Shown: positions 44,748 through 55,878, counted from the stretch's first letter. The stretch is 64,000 nucleotides of DNA from Pandoraea fibrosis (GCF_000807775.2 NZ_CP047385.1:2418001-2482000); one strand, 5' to 3'. Program-made: numbers and translations. The notes: generated by a model from the sequence alone, not told the origin.

Positions 44748-46076
44748 TCAGTGGGTCGCGCGGCGATGCACCGGTTTGCCTGCGGCGTAGGTCGTGGCGA
44801 TGGCGCGGTCGTCGCCGAGCATGGCGAACGCGAACAGGAGTTCTTCGAGCGACTCGGCCAACGCCGTGCGACGTGCGAGCAGCGGCGTGGCTTTCGGGTC
44901 GAGCACCACGAAGTCGGCTTCGGCCCCCACTGCCAGCGTGCCGATGGTCCCGTGCAAGTCGAGTGCGTGCGCCGCGCCTTCCGTGGCCAGATAGAACATG
45001 CGTTCGGCCGAGAGGTGGTAGCCCGACAGGCGTGCCACCTTGTGCGCCTCGTTCATCGTTTGCAACATCGAGAAAGTCGAGCCTCCGCCCACATCGGTCG
45101 CGAGCGTGACCGGCATGCGGGTCGCCTCGGCGGCGGCGAAATCGAACAGACCGCTGCCCAGGAATTGATTCGACGTGGGGCAATGCGCGGCGACCGTCCC
45201 CGTCTCGAACATGCGGCGGCGGTCGTGCTCGTCGAGCCAGATGCAGTGGCCGTACACGGCGCGCTTACGCAACAGCTTGTAATGGTCATACACGTCGAGA
45301 TAGCTGCGATGCCCCGGGAACAGCGAGCGCACCCATTCGACTTCGTCGGTGTTCTCCGCGACGTGGCTCTGGATGAACACGTCCTGATACTGCTCGGCGA
45401 GTTCGCCGCACACGCCCAGTTGCGCTTCGGTCGACGTTGGCGCAAAGCGCGGCGTGAGCGCGTAGAGCTGGCGCCCCTTGTTGTGCCAGCGCTGGATCAG
45501 CGTTTCGCTGTCGCGCGCGCCGCTCTCGGCCGTGTCGCGCAGGAATTCCGGACAGTTGCGATCCATCATCACCTTGCCCGCGATCATGCGCAGGTCGCGC
45601 GCGTCGCTCGCCTTGAAGAAGGCGTCCGCCGATCCCGGATGCACCGTGCAATACACAAGCGCGCTCGTCGTGCCGCCGCGCAGCAGTTCGTCAAGGAAGA
45701 ACTGGGCGACGTCGGCCGCGTACTCGGGATTCTCGAAACGGCGCTCGGTCGGGAACGTGTACTTCTCAAGCCACGGCAACAGCCCCGGCGCCGGCGACGC
45801 GATCATATCCGTTTGCGGATAGTGGATGTGCGTGTCGATGAAGCCGGGCGTGATGAGCTTGTCGCGCAGATCTTCGACAGGCGTGCCGGGGGGCAGGGTG
45901 GGGGCCACCCTGGCATAGTCGCCTACGGCGCTGATGCGGCCGTTCTCGAAGGCCACGATGCCGTCGGTATGGTGCACGGTGCCGGGGGTGCCATCGAGGT
46001 AGGCGCGCGCGGGATCGTGCGTGAAGTAGACCAGTTGCGCGCGTACGGCACGCAGGGCTTGGTTTGTGGTGGACAT
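44748..46076 (-). CDS. guaD: Guanine deaminase
   Basis: 442 residues, amidohydrolase. Zinc motif PGFIDTHIHYPQTDMIAS, then EHD-type ligands in SHVAENTDEVEW, YGHCIWLDEHD, AAHCPTSNQFLGSGLF and LATDVGGGSTFSML. It converts guanine to xanthine. 19 bases downstream of the NCS2 permease gene on the same strand, so permease and enzyme are co-transcribed. Product feeds the XdhABC enzyme encoded further upstream. Confidence 0.95.
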   Translation of the reverse strand: MSTTNQALRAVRAQLVYFTHDPARAYLDGTPGTVHHTDGIVAFENGRISAVGDYARVAPTLPPGTPVEDLRDKLITPGFIDTHIHYPQTDMIASPAPGLLPWLEKYTFPTERRFENPEYAADVAQFFLDELLRGGTTSALVYCTVHPGSADAFFKASDARDLRMIAGKVMMDRNCPEFLRDTAESGARDSETLIQRWHNKGRQLYALTPRFAPTSTEAQLGVCGELAEQYQDVFIQSHVAENTDEVEWVRSLFPGHRSYLDVYDHYKLLRKRAVYGHCIWLDEHDRRRMFETGTVAAHCPTSNQFLGSGLFDFAAAEATRMPVTLATDVGGGSTFSMLQTMNEAHKVARLSGYHLSAERMFYLATEGAAHALDLHGTIGTLAVGAEADFVVLDPKATPLLARRTALAESLEELLFAFAMLGDDRAIATTYAAGKPVHRRATH

Positions 46077-46095
46077 GTGCAGGGGCCTTCTATCG

Positions 46096-47520
46096 TTACA
46101 TTTGCGTGAGCAGCAGCACTGCCAGTGCGGCGACGATCCACATCGCCGGCTTGATCTCTTTCACCCGCCCGGTGAACAGCTTGAGCACGACGAACGCAAG
46201 GAAGCTGTAGGCGATACCGTCGGTGATCGAGTACGAAATCGGAATCATCACCACCGCGATGAAGCTCGGGATGGCTTCGTCCATACGATGCCATTCGATG
46301 CGCGCCACGGACTCCATCATAAACACACCGACCAGAATCAGCGCCGGGGCCGTGGCGATGGCGGGCACCAGCGAGAGCATCGGCGACAGGAACAGGAACG
46401 GCAGGAACAGCAGCGCACAGACAAGTGCGGTCAGCCCGGTGCGTCCGCCCTGTGCGATACCGGCGGCCGATTCGATGTAGGCGTTTGCCGGGCTGGTGCC
46501 GAGCGGGCCGGAAATCAGCACCGAGAACGAATCGACGATCATGGCCTGACGCATATTGCGCGGATTGCCGTCGCGGTCCTTCATGTTACCGGCTTCGGCA
46601 ATGCTCATGAAGGTCGAGAGCGTATCAAAGAACGCCGTGAAGAGCATCACGAAGATGAACGGCAGGTACGCCACCTTCAGCGCGCCCAGCAGGTCGAGCT
46701 GGCCGATGCCGGAGAAGTCGGGGGCGGCGAAGAAGCCGTGGAAGTTCACCAGCGTGGCGGTCGCGATTTCCTTCGGGAAGTATGCGGTGCCATCGCCCCA
46801 CAACCGGCCGATGGGAATGGCCATGAGCGTGGTGACGACGATGCCGATCATCAGTGCGCCGTTCACACGCCGCGCGACGAGCACGGTCGTGAGCGCCAGC
46901 CCGATCAGGAACGTGACGGTCGGCGGCGACAAGTGCGCCAGACGCACGACCGTGACCGGATCGCTGATCACGAGCTTGGCGTTGACGAGGCCGATCACGG
47001 TGATGAACAAGCCAATGCCACACGAGATCGCGTAGCGCAGGTTGGCCGGAATGGCCTCCACGACGAAGCGGCGCACATTGAGCGCAGCGAGCAACGCGAA
47101 GAGGATGCCGGACCAGAACACGCAGCCCAGCGCCGTCTGCCACGGCATGCCGACGCCGTGCACCATCGTGAAGGCGAACAGCGCGTTCAGCCCCATGCCC
47201 GGTGCAACGAGCACCGGATTGCGCGCATAGAGCCCCATCGCGCAACTGCCGAAGAAGCTGATGAGTACCGTGGCGGTGAGCGCTGCCGGGAATGCCATGC
47301 CGGTCTTCGACAGGATGGCCGGATTGACGACGATGATGTACATCGCCGCGAGGAATGTTGTGATACCCGCGATGACTTCCGTGCGGAACGTCGATCCAAG
47401 CGCCGTGATACCGAAATAACGGTCGAGCGACGAGACAGGTTGCGCGCCCGCCACACGCGTGCTGTCGTGAGCCGCTTCGGGCGCGGCAGTACCCGCCGGG
47501 GGGCTGAGCGATGAGTCCAT
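46096..47520 (-). CDS. NCS2 family purine permease (AzgA-like)
   Basis: 474 residues, hydrophobic throughout. AzgA/PurP-type features: ERYFGI-like start (LDRYFGITALGSTFRTEVIAG), MYIIVVNPAILSKTGM, GLYARNPVLVAPGMGLNALFAF, and FIFVMLFTAFFDTLSTFM. It probably imports guanine and hypoxanthine with protons. It is the first gene of a two-gene unit with guaD. The 64-82 bases upstream carry a motif also found before xdhA. Confidence 0.9.
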   Translation of the reverse strand: MDSSLSPPAGTAAPEAAHDSTRVAGAQPVSSLDRYFGITALGSTFRTEVIAGITTFLAAMYIIVVNPAILSKTGMAFPAALTATVLISFFGSCAMGLYARNPVLVAPGMGLNALFAFTMVHGVGMPWQTALGCVFWSGILFALLAALNVRRFVVEAIPANLRYAISCGIGLFITVIGLVNAKLVISDPVTVVRLAHLSPPTVTFLIGLALTTVLVARRVNGALMIGIVVTTLMAIPIGRLWGDGTAYFPKEIATATLVNFHGFFAAPDFSGIGQLDLLGALKVAYLPFIFVMLFTAFFDTLSTFMSIAEAGNMKDRDGNPRNMRQAMIVDSFSVLISGPLGTSPANAYIESAAGIAQGGRTGLTALVCALLFLPFLFLSPMLSLVPAIATAPALILVGVFMMESVARIEWHRMDEAIPSFIAVVMIPISYSITDGIAYSFLAFVVLKLFTGRVKEIKPAMWIVAALAVLLLTQM

Positions 47521-47583
47521 GGGGTGTTGTCTCCGATGTTCTAAGATGTTTTGTGCGCTCGCCGCCAGCGGTGTGGGGGCACC

Positions 47584-47602
47584 TGATGACGCCTATTCGG
47601 GC
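47584..47602 (-). promoter_or_regulatory. Motif shared with the xdhA promoter
   Basis: On the minus strand GCCCGAATAGGCGTCATCA. The xdhA upstream region has GACCGAATAGGCATCATCA at 54009-53991: 17 of 19 bases agree. Likely a common regulator site, best guess the LysR encoded at 54094. Confidence 0.6.
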
Positions 47603-47637
47603 ACGCACAAAAAATAGCATCGGGCCCCGGTGAAAAT

Positions 47638-47653
47638 ATTCCTCATGCGGAAT
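47638..47653 (-). promoter_or_regulatory. ATTCC-N6-GGAAT dyad upstream of the permease gene
   Basis: ATTCC-TCATGC-GGAAT followed by GTTCC. This 318-base gap otherwise contains only the shared motif at 47584 and the add terminator at 47732; no gene is present. Confidence 0.35.
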
Positions 47654-47731
47654 GTTCCACATCATCGCGAGGTAATGTGGCGACGCGGGTTGGGGCTGGT
47701 TTGCTGCGGGTTATGCATCAATATGCGCACA

Positions 47732-47762
47732 AAAAAACGCCCGAACGGACTCGGGCGTTTTT
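47732..47762. terminator. Intrinsic terminator for add
   Basis: AAAAAACGCCCGA and TCGGGCGTTTTT with loop ACGGAC; flanking A and T runs allow use in both directions. Confidence 0.88.
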
Positions 47763-47838
47763 CGTGCCAACGGAGAAAATCGGAACTTGCCGTCGTTTTC
47801 CGTAGTTTTGCGTCGCTGATATCGTCGCTTATCGTCCT

Positions 47839-48912
<1,074 letters not shown>

Positions 48913-48973
48913 CTACCGTCGTCACCGAATGCCGGTCACGCCCAAATGCGTGCGCGGGGTGGCCGGGCGGTGC

Positions 48974-50053
48974 TCAGATGGCGACGCCGGCGTCGTGCGT
49001 CGATGCCGGTGCGCTCTGGCGCATCTGCTGCTCGCGCACGCGCAATAGCTGGGCCGCCACGGCAATGGCAATCGTCGCCGGTGCCTTGCCGGTAATGCCG
49101 GCGACACCGATGGGGCAGATCATCTGCTCGAAACGCTCGGGCGTCACCCCGCGATCGCGCAGACGGTGCTCGAACTGGCGGCGCTTCGTCATCGATCCGA
49201 TCAGGCCGAAGTATGCGAAGTCGTCGCGTTTGAAGATGGCTTCGCACAGGCGCTGATCCAGCGCATGGTTATGCGTCATGACGAGAAAATACGCGCCCGG
49301 CGGCGCTTCGGTCACGATGGCTTCCGGAGTGTCGGTCGATTCCACCACCGTATTCGGCGGCACATGCTCCGGGAAGGTTTCGGTGCGCTCGTCGGCCCAT
49401 GTCACACGGCATGGCAGCGTGGCCAGCACTTGCACGATGGCTTGTCCGACGTGGCCTGCACCGAACAATACGATATGGAAGTCACTGGGTGCCAGACGCT
49501 CGCTCAGCCATAGCCAGCCGTCGCTGCCTTGCCAGAACGAGCAGGCGGCGTCGTCGGCATCCCGGGTCAGGGTGTGCGGATGCGCCAGCGGTTCGTTCGG
49601 GTCGAGTTCCGTCAGCATGACCGGGCCGCCTTGCTGCTGGCTCGATACCGCGTCGGCGCCCGGGGCCCCGAACGCGACGCTGCGCAGACTCGCCTCACCG
49701 GCGGCGAGCCGCTTGTGAAGCGCGCTCACCCAGGCCAGATCGGCCAGTGTGAGCACTTCGAAGGCGAGGGTGACGGCGCCGCCGCAGCACTGGCCGAGGC
49801 TTGGGCCCAGCGCGAAACGTTCGACGTGGCGCGCACCTTGCTGCCCGTGCTGGCGCAGCAACTGGCGAGCGACGTCCATTGCCCGCCATTCGAGATGCCC
49901 GCCGCCGATGGTTTCCCACACATGCTCGCGTGTCACGAGCAGATGCGTACCCGCTTCGCGCGGCGCAGAGCCTTCCACGCGCGCGATCGTTACCAGTACC
50001 GCGGCCTCGCCACGGACCAGCAGCTTGTGGGCGGCATCGACCCAGCGATGCAT
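48974..50053 (-). CDS. xdhC: Xanthine dehydrogenase accessory protein XdhC
   Basis: 359 residues. XdhC/CoxI N-terminal domain (EGSAPREAGTHLLVTREHVWETIGGGHLEW) and C-terminal Rossmann domain (VLFGAGHVGQAIVQVL). It binds molybdenum cofactor, has it sulfurated, and inserts it into XdhB. Its ATG shares one base with the xdhB stop (TGATG), so translation is coupled. Confidence 0.94.
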   Translation of the reverse strand: MHRWVDAAHKLLVRGEAAVLVTIARVEGSAPREAGTHLLVTREHVWETIGGGHLEWRAMDVARQLLRQHGQQGARHVERFALGPSLGQCCGGAVTLAFEVLTLADLAWVSALHKRLAAGEASLRSVAFGAPGADAVSSQQQGGPVMLTELDPNEPLAHPHTLTRDADDAACSFWQGSDGWLWLSERLAPSDFHIVLFGAGHVGQAIVQVLATLPCRVTWADERTETFPEHVPPNTVVESTDTPEAIVTEAPPGAYFLVMTHNHALDQRLCEAIFKRDDFAYFGLIGSMTKRRQFEHRLRDRGVTPERFEQMICPIGVAGITGKAPATIAIAVAAQLLRVREQQMRQSAPASTHDAGVAI

Positions 50054-52401
50054 CAGGCGGCGCTCCGCGTGCGCAACTCGGTGATCGCCATGAGCAGCGC
50101 TTCAGAGGTTGCCGGCGCATTGAGGACCGGCTCGTCACGATAGTCGTTCACGCTTGCCACGGCATCGCGCAGGGCGTTGAACACCGAGAACGGCAGCAGT
50201 AGCGGCGGTTCGCCCACGGCCTTCGAGCGATGGATAGAGTCCGACACGTTGGCGTTCTCGAACAAGGCCACGCGGAAGTCCGTCGGACAATCGCTGATGC
50301 CGGGGATCTTGTACGTGGAGGGGGCATGCGTCATGAGCTTGCCGTCCTTGTTCCACCACAGTTCTTCCGTCGTCAGCCAGCCCATGCCCTGAATGAAGGC
50401 GCCTTCGACCTGACCGATGTCCAGCGCAGGGTTGATCGATTTGCCGGCGTCGTGCAGCACGTCGGCGCGTAGCAGGCGCCATTCTCCGGTGAGCGTGTCG
50501 AGCACCACTTCCGAGACGGCGGCGCCGTAAGAGAAGTAGTAGAACGGATTGCCGTTCATGGTCGCGGCATCCCACGACAGGCCCGGCGTCGCGTAGAAAC
50601 CGTCGGACCACAGTTGCACGCGCGCCCAGTAAGCCGCTTCCACCAGATCGGGGAAGGCGACGTCGTGGCCGTTCACGCTCACGACATCGTTGGCGAAGCG
50701 CACGTCGTCGGCCGAGCCACCGTACTTCTGTGCAGCAAAGGCCGCCAGTCGCTGACGAATCTGCCATGCGGCGTTCTGCGCGGCCTTGCCATTCAGGTCG
50801 GCACCGGTCGAGGCCGCCGTGGCCGAGGTGTTCGCCACCTTGCTGGTGTCGGTCGCCGTCACGCGCACATGCGAGAGATCGACCCCCAACTCGTGCGCCA
50901 CCACCTGAGCCACCTTGGTGTTCAGACCTTGCCCCATCTCCGTGCCGCCGTGATTCACGAGCATCGAGCCGTCACGATAGATGTGCACCAGTGCACCGGC
51001 CTGATTGAAGGCCTGCACGTTGAACGAAATACCGAACTTGAGCGGCGTGAGCGCGAGACCCTTTCGCAGCACCGGACTCGTGCGGTTGAACGCCTGCACC
51101 GCCTCGCGTCGCGCACGGTAGTCGCTCGTGCGCTCCAACTCTGCGACGAGTTCGTGAATGACGTTGTCCTTGACCACTTGCCCGTAGGGCGTGACGTTGC
51201 GCTCGGTCTTGCCGTAGAAGTTCGCGCGCCGCACATCGAGGGCGTCCTTGCCCAGATGGCGGGCAATGGCGTCTTGCACCACTTCCATGATGAGCGCGCC
51301 TTGCGGGCCGCCGAAGCCCCGAAACGCCGTGTTCGACTGCGTGTTCGTCTTGCCGCACAGCGCCCGAAGGTCGGCATCGGGCACAAAGTAGGCGTTGTCG
51401 AAGTGGCAGATGGCGCGCGTGGCGACCGGGCCCGACAGGTCGGCCGAGAAGCCTGCGCGCAGGGTCATGTCGACCTTCGCACCCTGAATGCGGCCGTCAT
51501 CGTCGAAGCCGATGTCGTATTCGAAGTAAAAACCGTGACGCTTGCCGGTCATCATGAAGTCGTCGTCGCGATCGAGACGCAACTTCACGGGGCGCTTCAG
51601 GCGCGTAGCGCACAGTGCCGCCACACACGCAAACAGGCCGGATTGCGATTCCTTGCCGCCGAAACCACCGCCCATGCGACGGCATTCGACCAGCACCTGA
51701 TGGCTGTGCCAGCCAAGGGCGTGCGAGACGAGGGCCTGCATTTCGGTCGGGTGTTGCGTCGAACAATAGACGTGAATCCCGTCGTTTTCCTTCGGGATCG
51801 CATACGAAATCTGGCCTTCCAGATAGAACTGTTCCTGCCCGTTGCATTCGAACGTGCCGGTCAGCCGGTGCGGCGAGGCTTGCAGTGCCGCATCGGCATC
51901 GCCACGACGCAGGTGATACGGCGGCAGCACGCCCGCCCCAGCGGCCTTGGCGGCTTGCGGCGTCAGGATGGCCGGCAGGTCTTCGTATTCGCCCTTGGCC
52001 AGACGCGCGGCACGGCGCGCCGAGTCATGCGACTCGGCTACCACGGCGAACATCGGCTGACCGATGTACTGAACAATACCGTCCGCGAGAATCGGGTCGT
52101 CGTGAATGACGGGACCGCAATCGTTCACGCCGGGGATGTCGGCGGCGGTCAGCACCGCCACCACGCCGGGTGCGCGACGCACGGCGTCGAGATCGAGCGA
52201 GAGAATGCGGGCGTGAGCCTTGGGCGACGCCCCCAGGGCGCAGTGCAGCGTGCCTTGCAGTTCGGGAATGTCGTCGGTGTAAGTGGCTTCGCCGGCCACG
52301 TGAAGTTCGGCCGACTCGTGCGTACGCGAGCGACCCACCTGGGCACCGGCCGCGGTGGCGGCACCGGTCTGCGTCATGAAGCCTTCAACTTGCGTGTTCA
52401 T
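50053..52401 (-). CDS. xdhB: Xanthine dehydrogenase, molybdopterin-binding subunit
   Basis: 782 residues. It opens with the hammerhead domain (ESAELHVAGEATYTDDIPE...), followed by Moco-binding segments MGGGFGGKESQ, FRGFGGPQGALIMEV and NHGGTEMGQGLNTKV; the catalytic Glu sits in KAVGEPPLLLP near the C-terminus. Hydroxylates hypoxanthine and xanthine to urate. ATG 52401 has GGAG six bases upstream, and the gene follows xdhA by 12 bases. Confidence 0.95.
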   Translation of the reverse strand: MNTQVEGFMTQTGAATAAGAQVGRSRTHESAELHVAGEATYTDDIPELQGTLHCALGASPKAHARILSLDLDAVRRAPGVVAVLTAADIPGVNDCGPVIHDDPILADGIVQYIGQPMFAVVAESHDSARRAARLAKGEYEDLPAILTPQAAKAAGAGVLPPYHLRRGDADAALQASPHRLTGTFECNGQEQFYLEGQISYAIPKENDGIHVYCSTQHPTEMQALVSHALGWHSHQVLVECRRMGGGFGGKESQSGLFACVAALCATRLKRPVKLRLDRDDDFMMTGKRHGFYFEYDIGFDDDGRIQGAKVDMTLRAGFSADLSGPVATRAICHFDNAYFVPDADLRALCGKTNTQSNTAFRGFGGPQGALIMEVVQDAIARHLGKDALDVRRANFYGKTERNVTPYGQVVKDNVIHELVAELERTSDYRARREAVQAFNRTSPVLRKGLALTPLKFGISFNVQAFNQAGALVHIYRDGSMLVNHGGTEMGQGLNTKVAQVVAHELGVDLSHVRVTATDTSKVANTSATAASTGADLNGKAAQNAAWQIRQRLAAFAAQKYGGSADDVRFANDVVSVNGHDVAFPDLVEAAYWARVQLWSDGFYATPGLSWDAATMNGNPFYYFSYGAAVSEVVLDTLTGEWRLLRADVLHDAGKSINPALDIGQVEGAFIQGMGWLTTEELWWNKDGKLMTHAPSTYKIPGISDCPTDFRVALFENANVSDSIHRSKAVGEPPLLLPFSVFNALRDAVASVNDYRDEPVLNAPATSEALLMAITELRTRSAA

Positions 52402-52413
52402 GGGCAACTCCGG

Positions 52414-53886
52414 TTAGACGTTGGCAAACGCGTTGACTTCGTGTGCCGCAAGCGGCGCATCGGTGCGCGTCTCCAGGAAAAAACGATACAGCAGATTTTG
52501 CGCGCCGGCGAGGCGGTAGGCGCTGGTCGCCCGCATGTCCGAGAGCGGCTGGTAGTCGCTCGGCACGGCCGCCATGGCGGCGCGCACGGTCGCTTCCGTC
52601 CACGGCTGGCCGTTCAGCGCCGCTTCGATGGCATTACCGCGCTTGGGCGTGGCGGCCATGCCGCCGAAGGCCACGCGGGCCGAGCGCACGATGTCGCCGT
52701 CGAGTTCGACGGCGAACGCGGCGCACACCGCCGAGATGTCCTGATCGAAGCGCTTGGCCAGTTTGTACGTGCGGAAACGCTGGGCGTTCCCCGGCAGTGG
52801 TACGCGGATGCCCTGCACGAATTCGCCGGGCTGAAGGGCATTCTTCTGATATGCCAGATAGAAGTCCTCGAGCGGCATCTCGCGCACGACGCCTTCGCGA
52901 TGCAGCACGATGCGGGTGCCGAGCACGATCAGCGCCGGCATCGAATCGCCGATGGGGGAGCCGTTCGCGACGTTGCCGCCCAGCGTACCGGCGTTGCGAA
53001 TCGGGAACGACGCAAAGCGCTGACGCAGTTCGGCCAGTTCCGGATAGTGTTTGACGAGGGCATCGAAAGCATCGTTGAGCAAGGCGCCCGCACCGATATA
53101 GATGTCGTTCGGACCTTCGGAAATCTCGCGCAGTTCCGCGACTTGGCCGAGATAGATCAGATGCTTGAGCTCACGGAATTGCTTGGTGACCCACAAGCCG
53201 ACGTCGGTGCTGCCGGCGAGAATGCGGGCGTCGGGGTAGGCGGCGCGCAGGCGGCCCATCTCAGCCAGCGTGCGCGGCGCGTGGAAAACATGGCCATCGT
53301 GCTCGTAAGACAGGGTGCCGCCGCGTTGCAACGCCTGAAGCTGCTTGGCCAGCGCTGTACGGTCGAAATCCTGGCGCGGCAGGTCGAACATCTTCTGCGC
53401 GGCGTCGACGATGGGGCGATACCCGGTGCAGCGGCACAGGTTGCCGGAGAGGACGTCGTCGATCTCGCGACGGCTCGGGCAGCCGGCATCGGCCGGGCGA
53501 TTCAGATACATGGCCCACAGCGACATCACGAAACCCGGTGTGCAGAAGCCGCATTGCGAGGCGTGGCAATCCACGAGCGCCTGTTGCACCGGATGCAGGG
53601 TGCCGTCCTGAGCGCGCAAGTCTTCCACCGTAAAAAGGGCTTTGCCGTCGAGCGTGGGCAGGAACTGGATGCAGGCGTTGACTGCCCGCAGTGCCACGTT
53701 GCCATCGTCGGCCAACTCGCCGATCACGACCGTACAGGCACCGCAATCGCCTTCGGCGCACCCTTCCTTGGTGCCGGTGCAGTGCAGGTCTTCGCGCGTG
53801 TACTGAAGCACGGTGCGGGTCGTGGCCTCGCCAGTGACCTCGTGCACCTTGCCGCGGTAATAGAAGCGGATGGCTTGTGTCTCCAT
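52414..53886 (-). CDS. xdhA: Xanthine dehydrogenase, iron-sulfur and FAD subunit
   Basis: 490 residues. 2Fe-2S ferredoxin domain with CAEGDCGACTVV and Cys in NACIQFL; second 2Fe-2S domain with CGFCTPGFVMSL and NLCRCTGYRPI; then the FAD domain (ILAGSTDVGLWV, SFPIRNAGTLGGNVANGSPIGD) and the CO-dehydrogenase flavoprotein C-terminal domain. It passes electrons from XdhB to NAD+. ATG 53886 is chosen; the frame to 54033 covers the divergent promoter. First gene of xdhABC. Confidence 0.95.
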   Translation of the reverse strand: METQAIRFYYRGKVHEVTGEATTRTVLQYTREDLHCTGTKEGCAEGDCGACTVVIGELADDGNVALRAVNACIQFLPTLDGKALFTVEDLRAQDGTLHPVQQALVDCHASQCGFCTPGFVMSLWAMYLNRPADAGCPSRREIDDVLSGNLCRCTGYRPIVDAAQKMFDLPRQDFDRTALAKQLQALQRGGTLSYEHDGHVFHAPRTLAEMGRLRAAYPDARILAGSTDVGLWVTKQFRELKHLIYLGQVAELREISEGPNDIYIGAGALLNDAFDALVKHYPELAELRQRFASFPIRNAGTLGGNVANGSPIGDSMPALIVLGTRIVLHREGVVREMPLEDFYLAYQKNALQPGEFVQGIRVPLPGNAQRFRTYKLAKRFDQDISAVCAAFAVELDGDIVRSARVAFGGMAATPKRGNAIEAALNGQPWTEATVRAAMAAVPSDYQPLSDMRATSAYRLAGAQNLLYRFFLETRTDAPLAAHEVNAFANV

Positions 53887-53990
53887 GGTTCTCAGTGTAG
53901 TGCAGTGGGATTGCAGAAGCGCCGGGTCTGCGCCGGCGTGGGGATGAGCCGAAGATAGCACCGGCGGGGGTGGTAAATATTTCGGGGCCA

Positions 53991-54009
53991 TGATGATGCC
54001 TATTCGGTC
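53991..54009 (-). promoter_or_regulatory. Candidate LysR operator upstream of xdhA
   Basis: Minus-strand GACCGAATAGGCATCATCA, flanked by CGGGGC (53983-53988) and GCCCCG (54010-54015), which form a dyad around it. It lies in the 207-base divergent region between xdhA and the lysR gene and matches the site before the NCS2 permease. Confidence 0.6.
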
Positions 54010-54093
54010 GCCCCGATGACCCGGCATTGTCATAAACTATGGCTCAACCCGCCGTCATCCGGCGTTCAACAAGTCCCAAGAGCGCCCCAACTC

Positions 54094-55059
54094 ATGCAAA
54101 GACCCCGCGAACAGATCGACGCCTACCTGCTGCGGGTACTTCATACGCTGCTCACCGAACAGAGCGTTTCGCGCGCCGCGCTCAAGCTCGGCCAGTCGCA
54201 GCCGGCTATCAGCAATTCGTTGCGCCGCCTGCGCGAGATCACCGGCGACGCCATTCTGGTGCGCGGCAAAAGCGGCATGGTGGCCACCGAACGAGGCCGT
54301 GAACTGCTGGGCTACGCCACCGATGCGCTGGCCGCCATCGAGCGCATCACCCATCCGACCACGGAATTTGCGCCGCAGACTACCACGCGGGCGTTCCGGC
54401 TCGGGGCGCCCGACTATCTCGACGCCGTTTTTCTGCCCAATATCGCCGAAGTGCTGCGCCGCGACGCTCCCTCGGCGCGCCTGCACGTTCAGCCGATCAA
54501 CGCGGGGTTCGATTATGCCGGGGCGCTGGAGAACGGCTCGCTCGACGTGGTGATCGGTAATTGGCTCGAACCGCCGCCGCAATTGCACATGTCGCGTCTG
54601 TTCGACGACGAAGTGGTCTGCATGCTCGGTGCGCAGCATCCGCTCGCGAACAAGGGCATTTCGCTTAAGCATTATCTGGAATTGCCGCATCTGGCCCCCA
54701 CGCCCTATGTGGCCGAACGTCAGAGCTTCATCGACGGATGTCTGGCCGAGCAGGGCTTGCGTCGCAACATTCAGATGACGATGCCGTACTTCGGGCTCGT
54801 GCCGTATGTGCTGATGCGCACCGATCTGGTGTTTACGACCGGCCGTCAGTTCGCACAGCACTACGCGCGGTACCTGCCGATTCGCGTGTTGCCGTCGCCG
54901 TTTGCCTTTCCACCGATGCGGTTCTATCAGCTATGGCACGAGCGCACGCATGCGGCACCGGAGGTGACGTGGCTGCGCCGGCGAGTGGCGGAGGTGGCGA
55001 CGGAATTGGATGCCGTGAGCAGTGGCGGGGCAGAAGCGCCCGTCGTGGCACGCCCCTGA
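54094..55059 (+). CDS. LysR family regulator, divergent from xdhABC
   Basis: 321 residues. HTH: IDAYLLRVLHTLLTEQSVSRAA and LGQSQPAISNSLRRLRE, then effector domain (FRLGAPDYLDAVFLPNI, DVVIGNWLEPP). Lacks the usual MxLxxLRxF opening and belongs to the NodD/LinR-like branch. ATG 54094 starts at the domain boundary; the frame from 54016 covers the operator. Its position suggests it controls xdhABC and, through the shared motif, the permease-guaD unit. Confidence 0.88.
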   Translation: MQRPREQIDAYLLRVLHTLLTEQSVSRAALKLGQSQPAISNSLRRLREITGDAILVRGKSGMVATERGRELLGYATDALAAIERITHPTTEFAPQTTTRAFRLGAPDYLDAVFLPNIAEVLRRDAPSARLHVQPINAGFDYAGALENGSLDVVIGNWLEPPPQLHMSRLFDDEVVCMLGAQHPLANKGISLKHYLELPHLAPTPYVAERQSFIDGCLAEQGLRRNIQMTMPYFGLVPYVLMRTDLVFTTGRQFAQHYARYLPIRVLPSPFAFPPMRFYQLWHERTHAAPEVTWLRRRVAEVATELDAVSSGGAEAPVVARP

Positions 55060-55179
55060 GGGCTGGCGGCACAGCGTAGGGAGGCGGGGGACGCGGCCGC
55101 TGCCAGAAGGCAGACGGCCGGTAGGATGAAAAGCGCGGTAGGCCCGGACAGCGCTCAGCGACGCCTTAGCGTTACGAAC

Positions 55180-55692
55180 TCAGCGCAACGAAATCGCGCG
55201 GCGCGGACGATGCAACGCCAGCGACAGGAAAATTACGACAAACGCGGCGAGCGACCACATCGGCAGTGTGAGACCGAGGATCGGCGGGTACATCGTCTGG
55301 CACATGCCCTGCACCTGGAATACCTGCGGCAGCAAGCGCGACGTCGGCAATGCGTCGACGAATCCTTCGACCACGTCGTATCCGCAGCTCACCATCGGAT
55401 TGGCTTGCACATAAATCAGATAGCCCGACGCGGCCATGCCGCCGATGGCCGACAGGGCGGCGAGCACACGGGCGAACTGAATGCCTGCCCAGCCGCGCGA
55501 AACCGCACCGACCAACCCGAAGATCGCAATCAGCACGAGCGCGTATCGCGTGAGAATGCATAGCGGGCACGGGTCTTCGTGACGCACGTACTGGAAGTAC
55601 AACGCACCGCCCAACAGGGCGAGGCAGACGACGGTAAGCAGAAGGTACAGCCGGCGTTCGCGGCGCAGGGCCGGGTCGATTTGAGCGTTCAT
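55180..55692 (-). CDS. dsbB: Disulfide bond formation protein DsbB
   Basis: 170 residues, four membrane segments. Periplasmic Cys pairs are at Cys42/Cys45 (DPCPLCIL) and Cys103/Cys131 (MVSCGYD, QGMCQTM). It re-oxidises DsbA and passes electrons to quinone. Monocistronic, and unrelated in function to its neighbours. Confidence 0.94.
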   Translation of the reverse strand: MNAQIDPALRRERRLYLLLTVVCLALLGGALYFQYVRHEDPCPLCILTRYALVLIAIFGLVGAVSRGWAGIQFARVLAALSAIGGMAASGYLIYVQANPMVSCGYDVVEGFVDALPTSRLLPQVFQVQGMCQTMYPPILGLTLPMWSLAAFVVIFLSLALHRPRRAISLR

Positions 55693-55758
55693 TTCACTTC
55701 GGGCGGTAGGCCATCACGAATCCCGCAAAACCCGCATGACGCCGGGTGGCAGGCACTT

Positions 55759-55782
55759 GGGCTGGGATTGTAACCCCAGCCC
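55759..55782. other. Small perfect hairpin upstream of dsbB
   Basis: GGGCTGGG and CCCAGCCC around an 8-base loop. It lies within the 267-base gap between dsbB and the amidase gene; role unknown. Confidence 0.3.
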
Positions 55783-55878
55783 GATTCGTGCGTGAGTCGA
55801 AAAATTACGGAACTTTTTGCTCGTAAATCAGACGCTTGCTCACCGTGTGAGGAAGGTCTGACGGCCATTGAGCAAAGA

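Noticed and set aside
50614..53958. 1114-codon plus-strand open frame
   Set aside because: Antisense to xdhAB, whose protein motifs are certain. Its translation is His/Arg/Gly/Val-rich with no domain, as expected from third-position GC bias.
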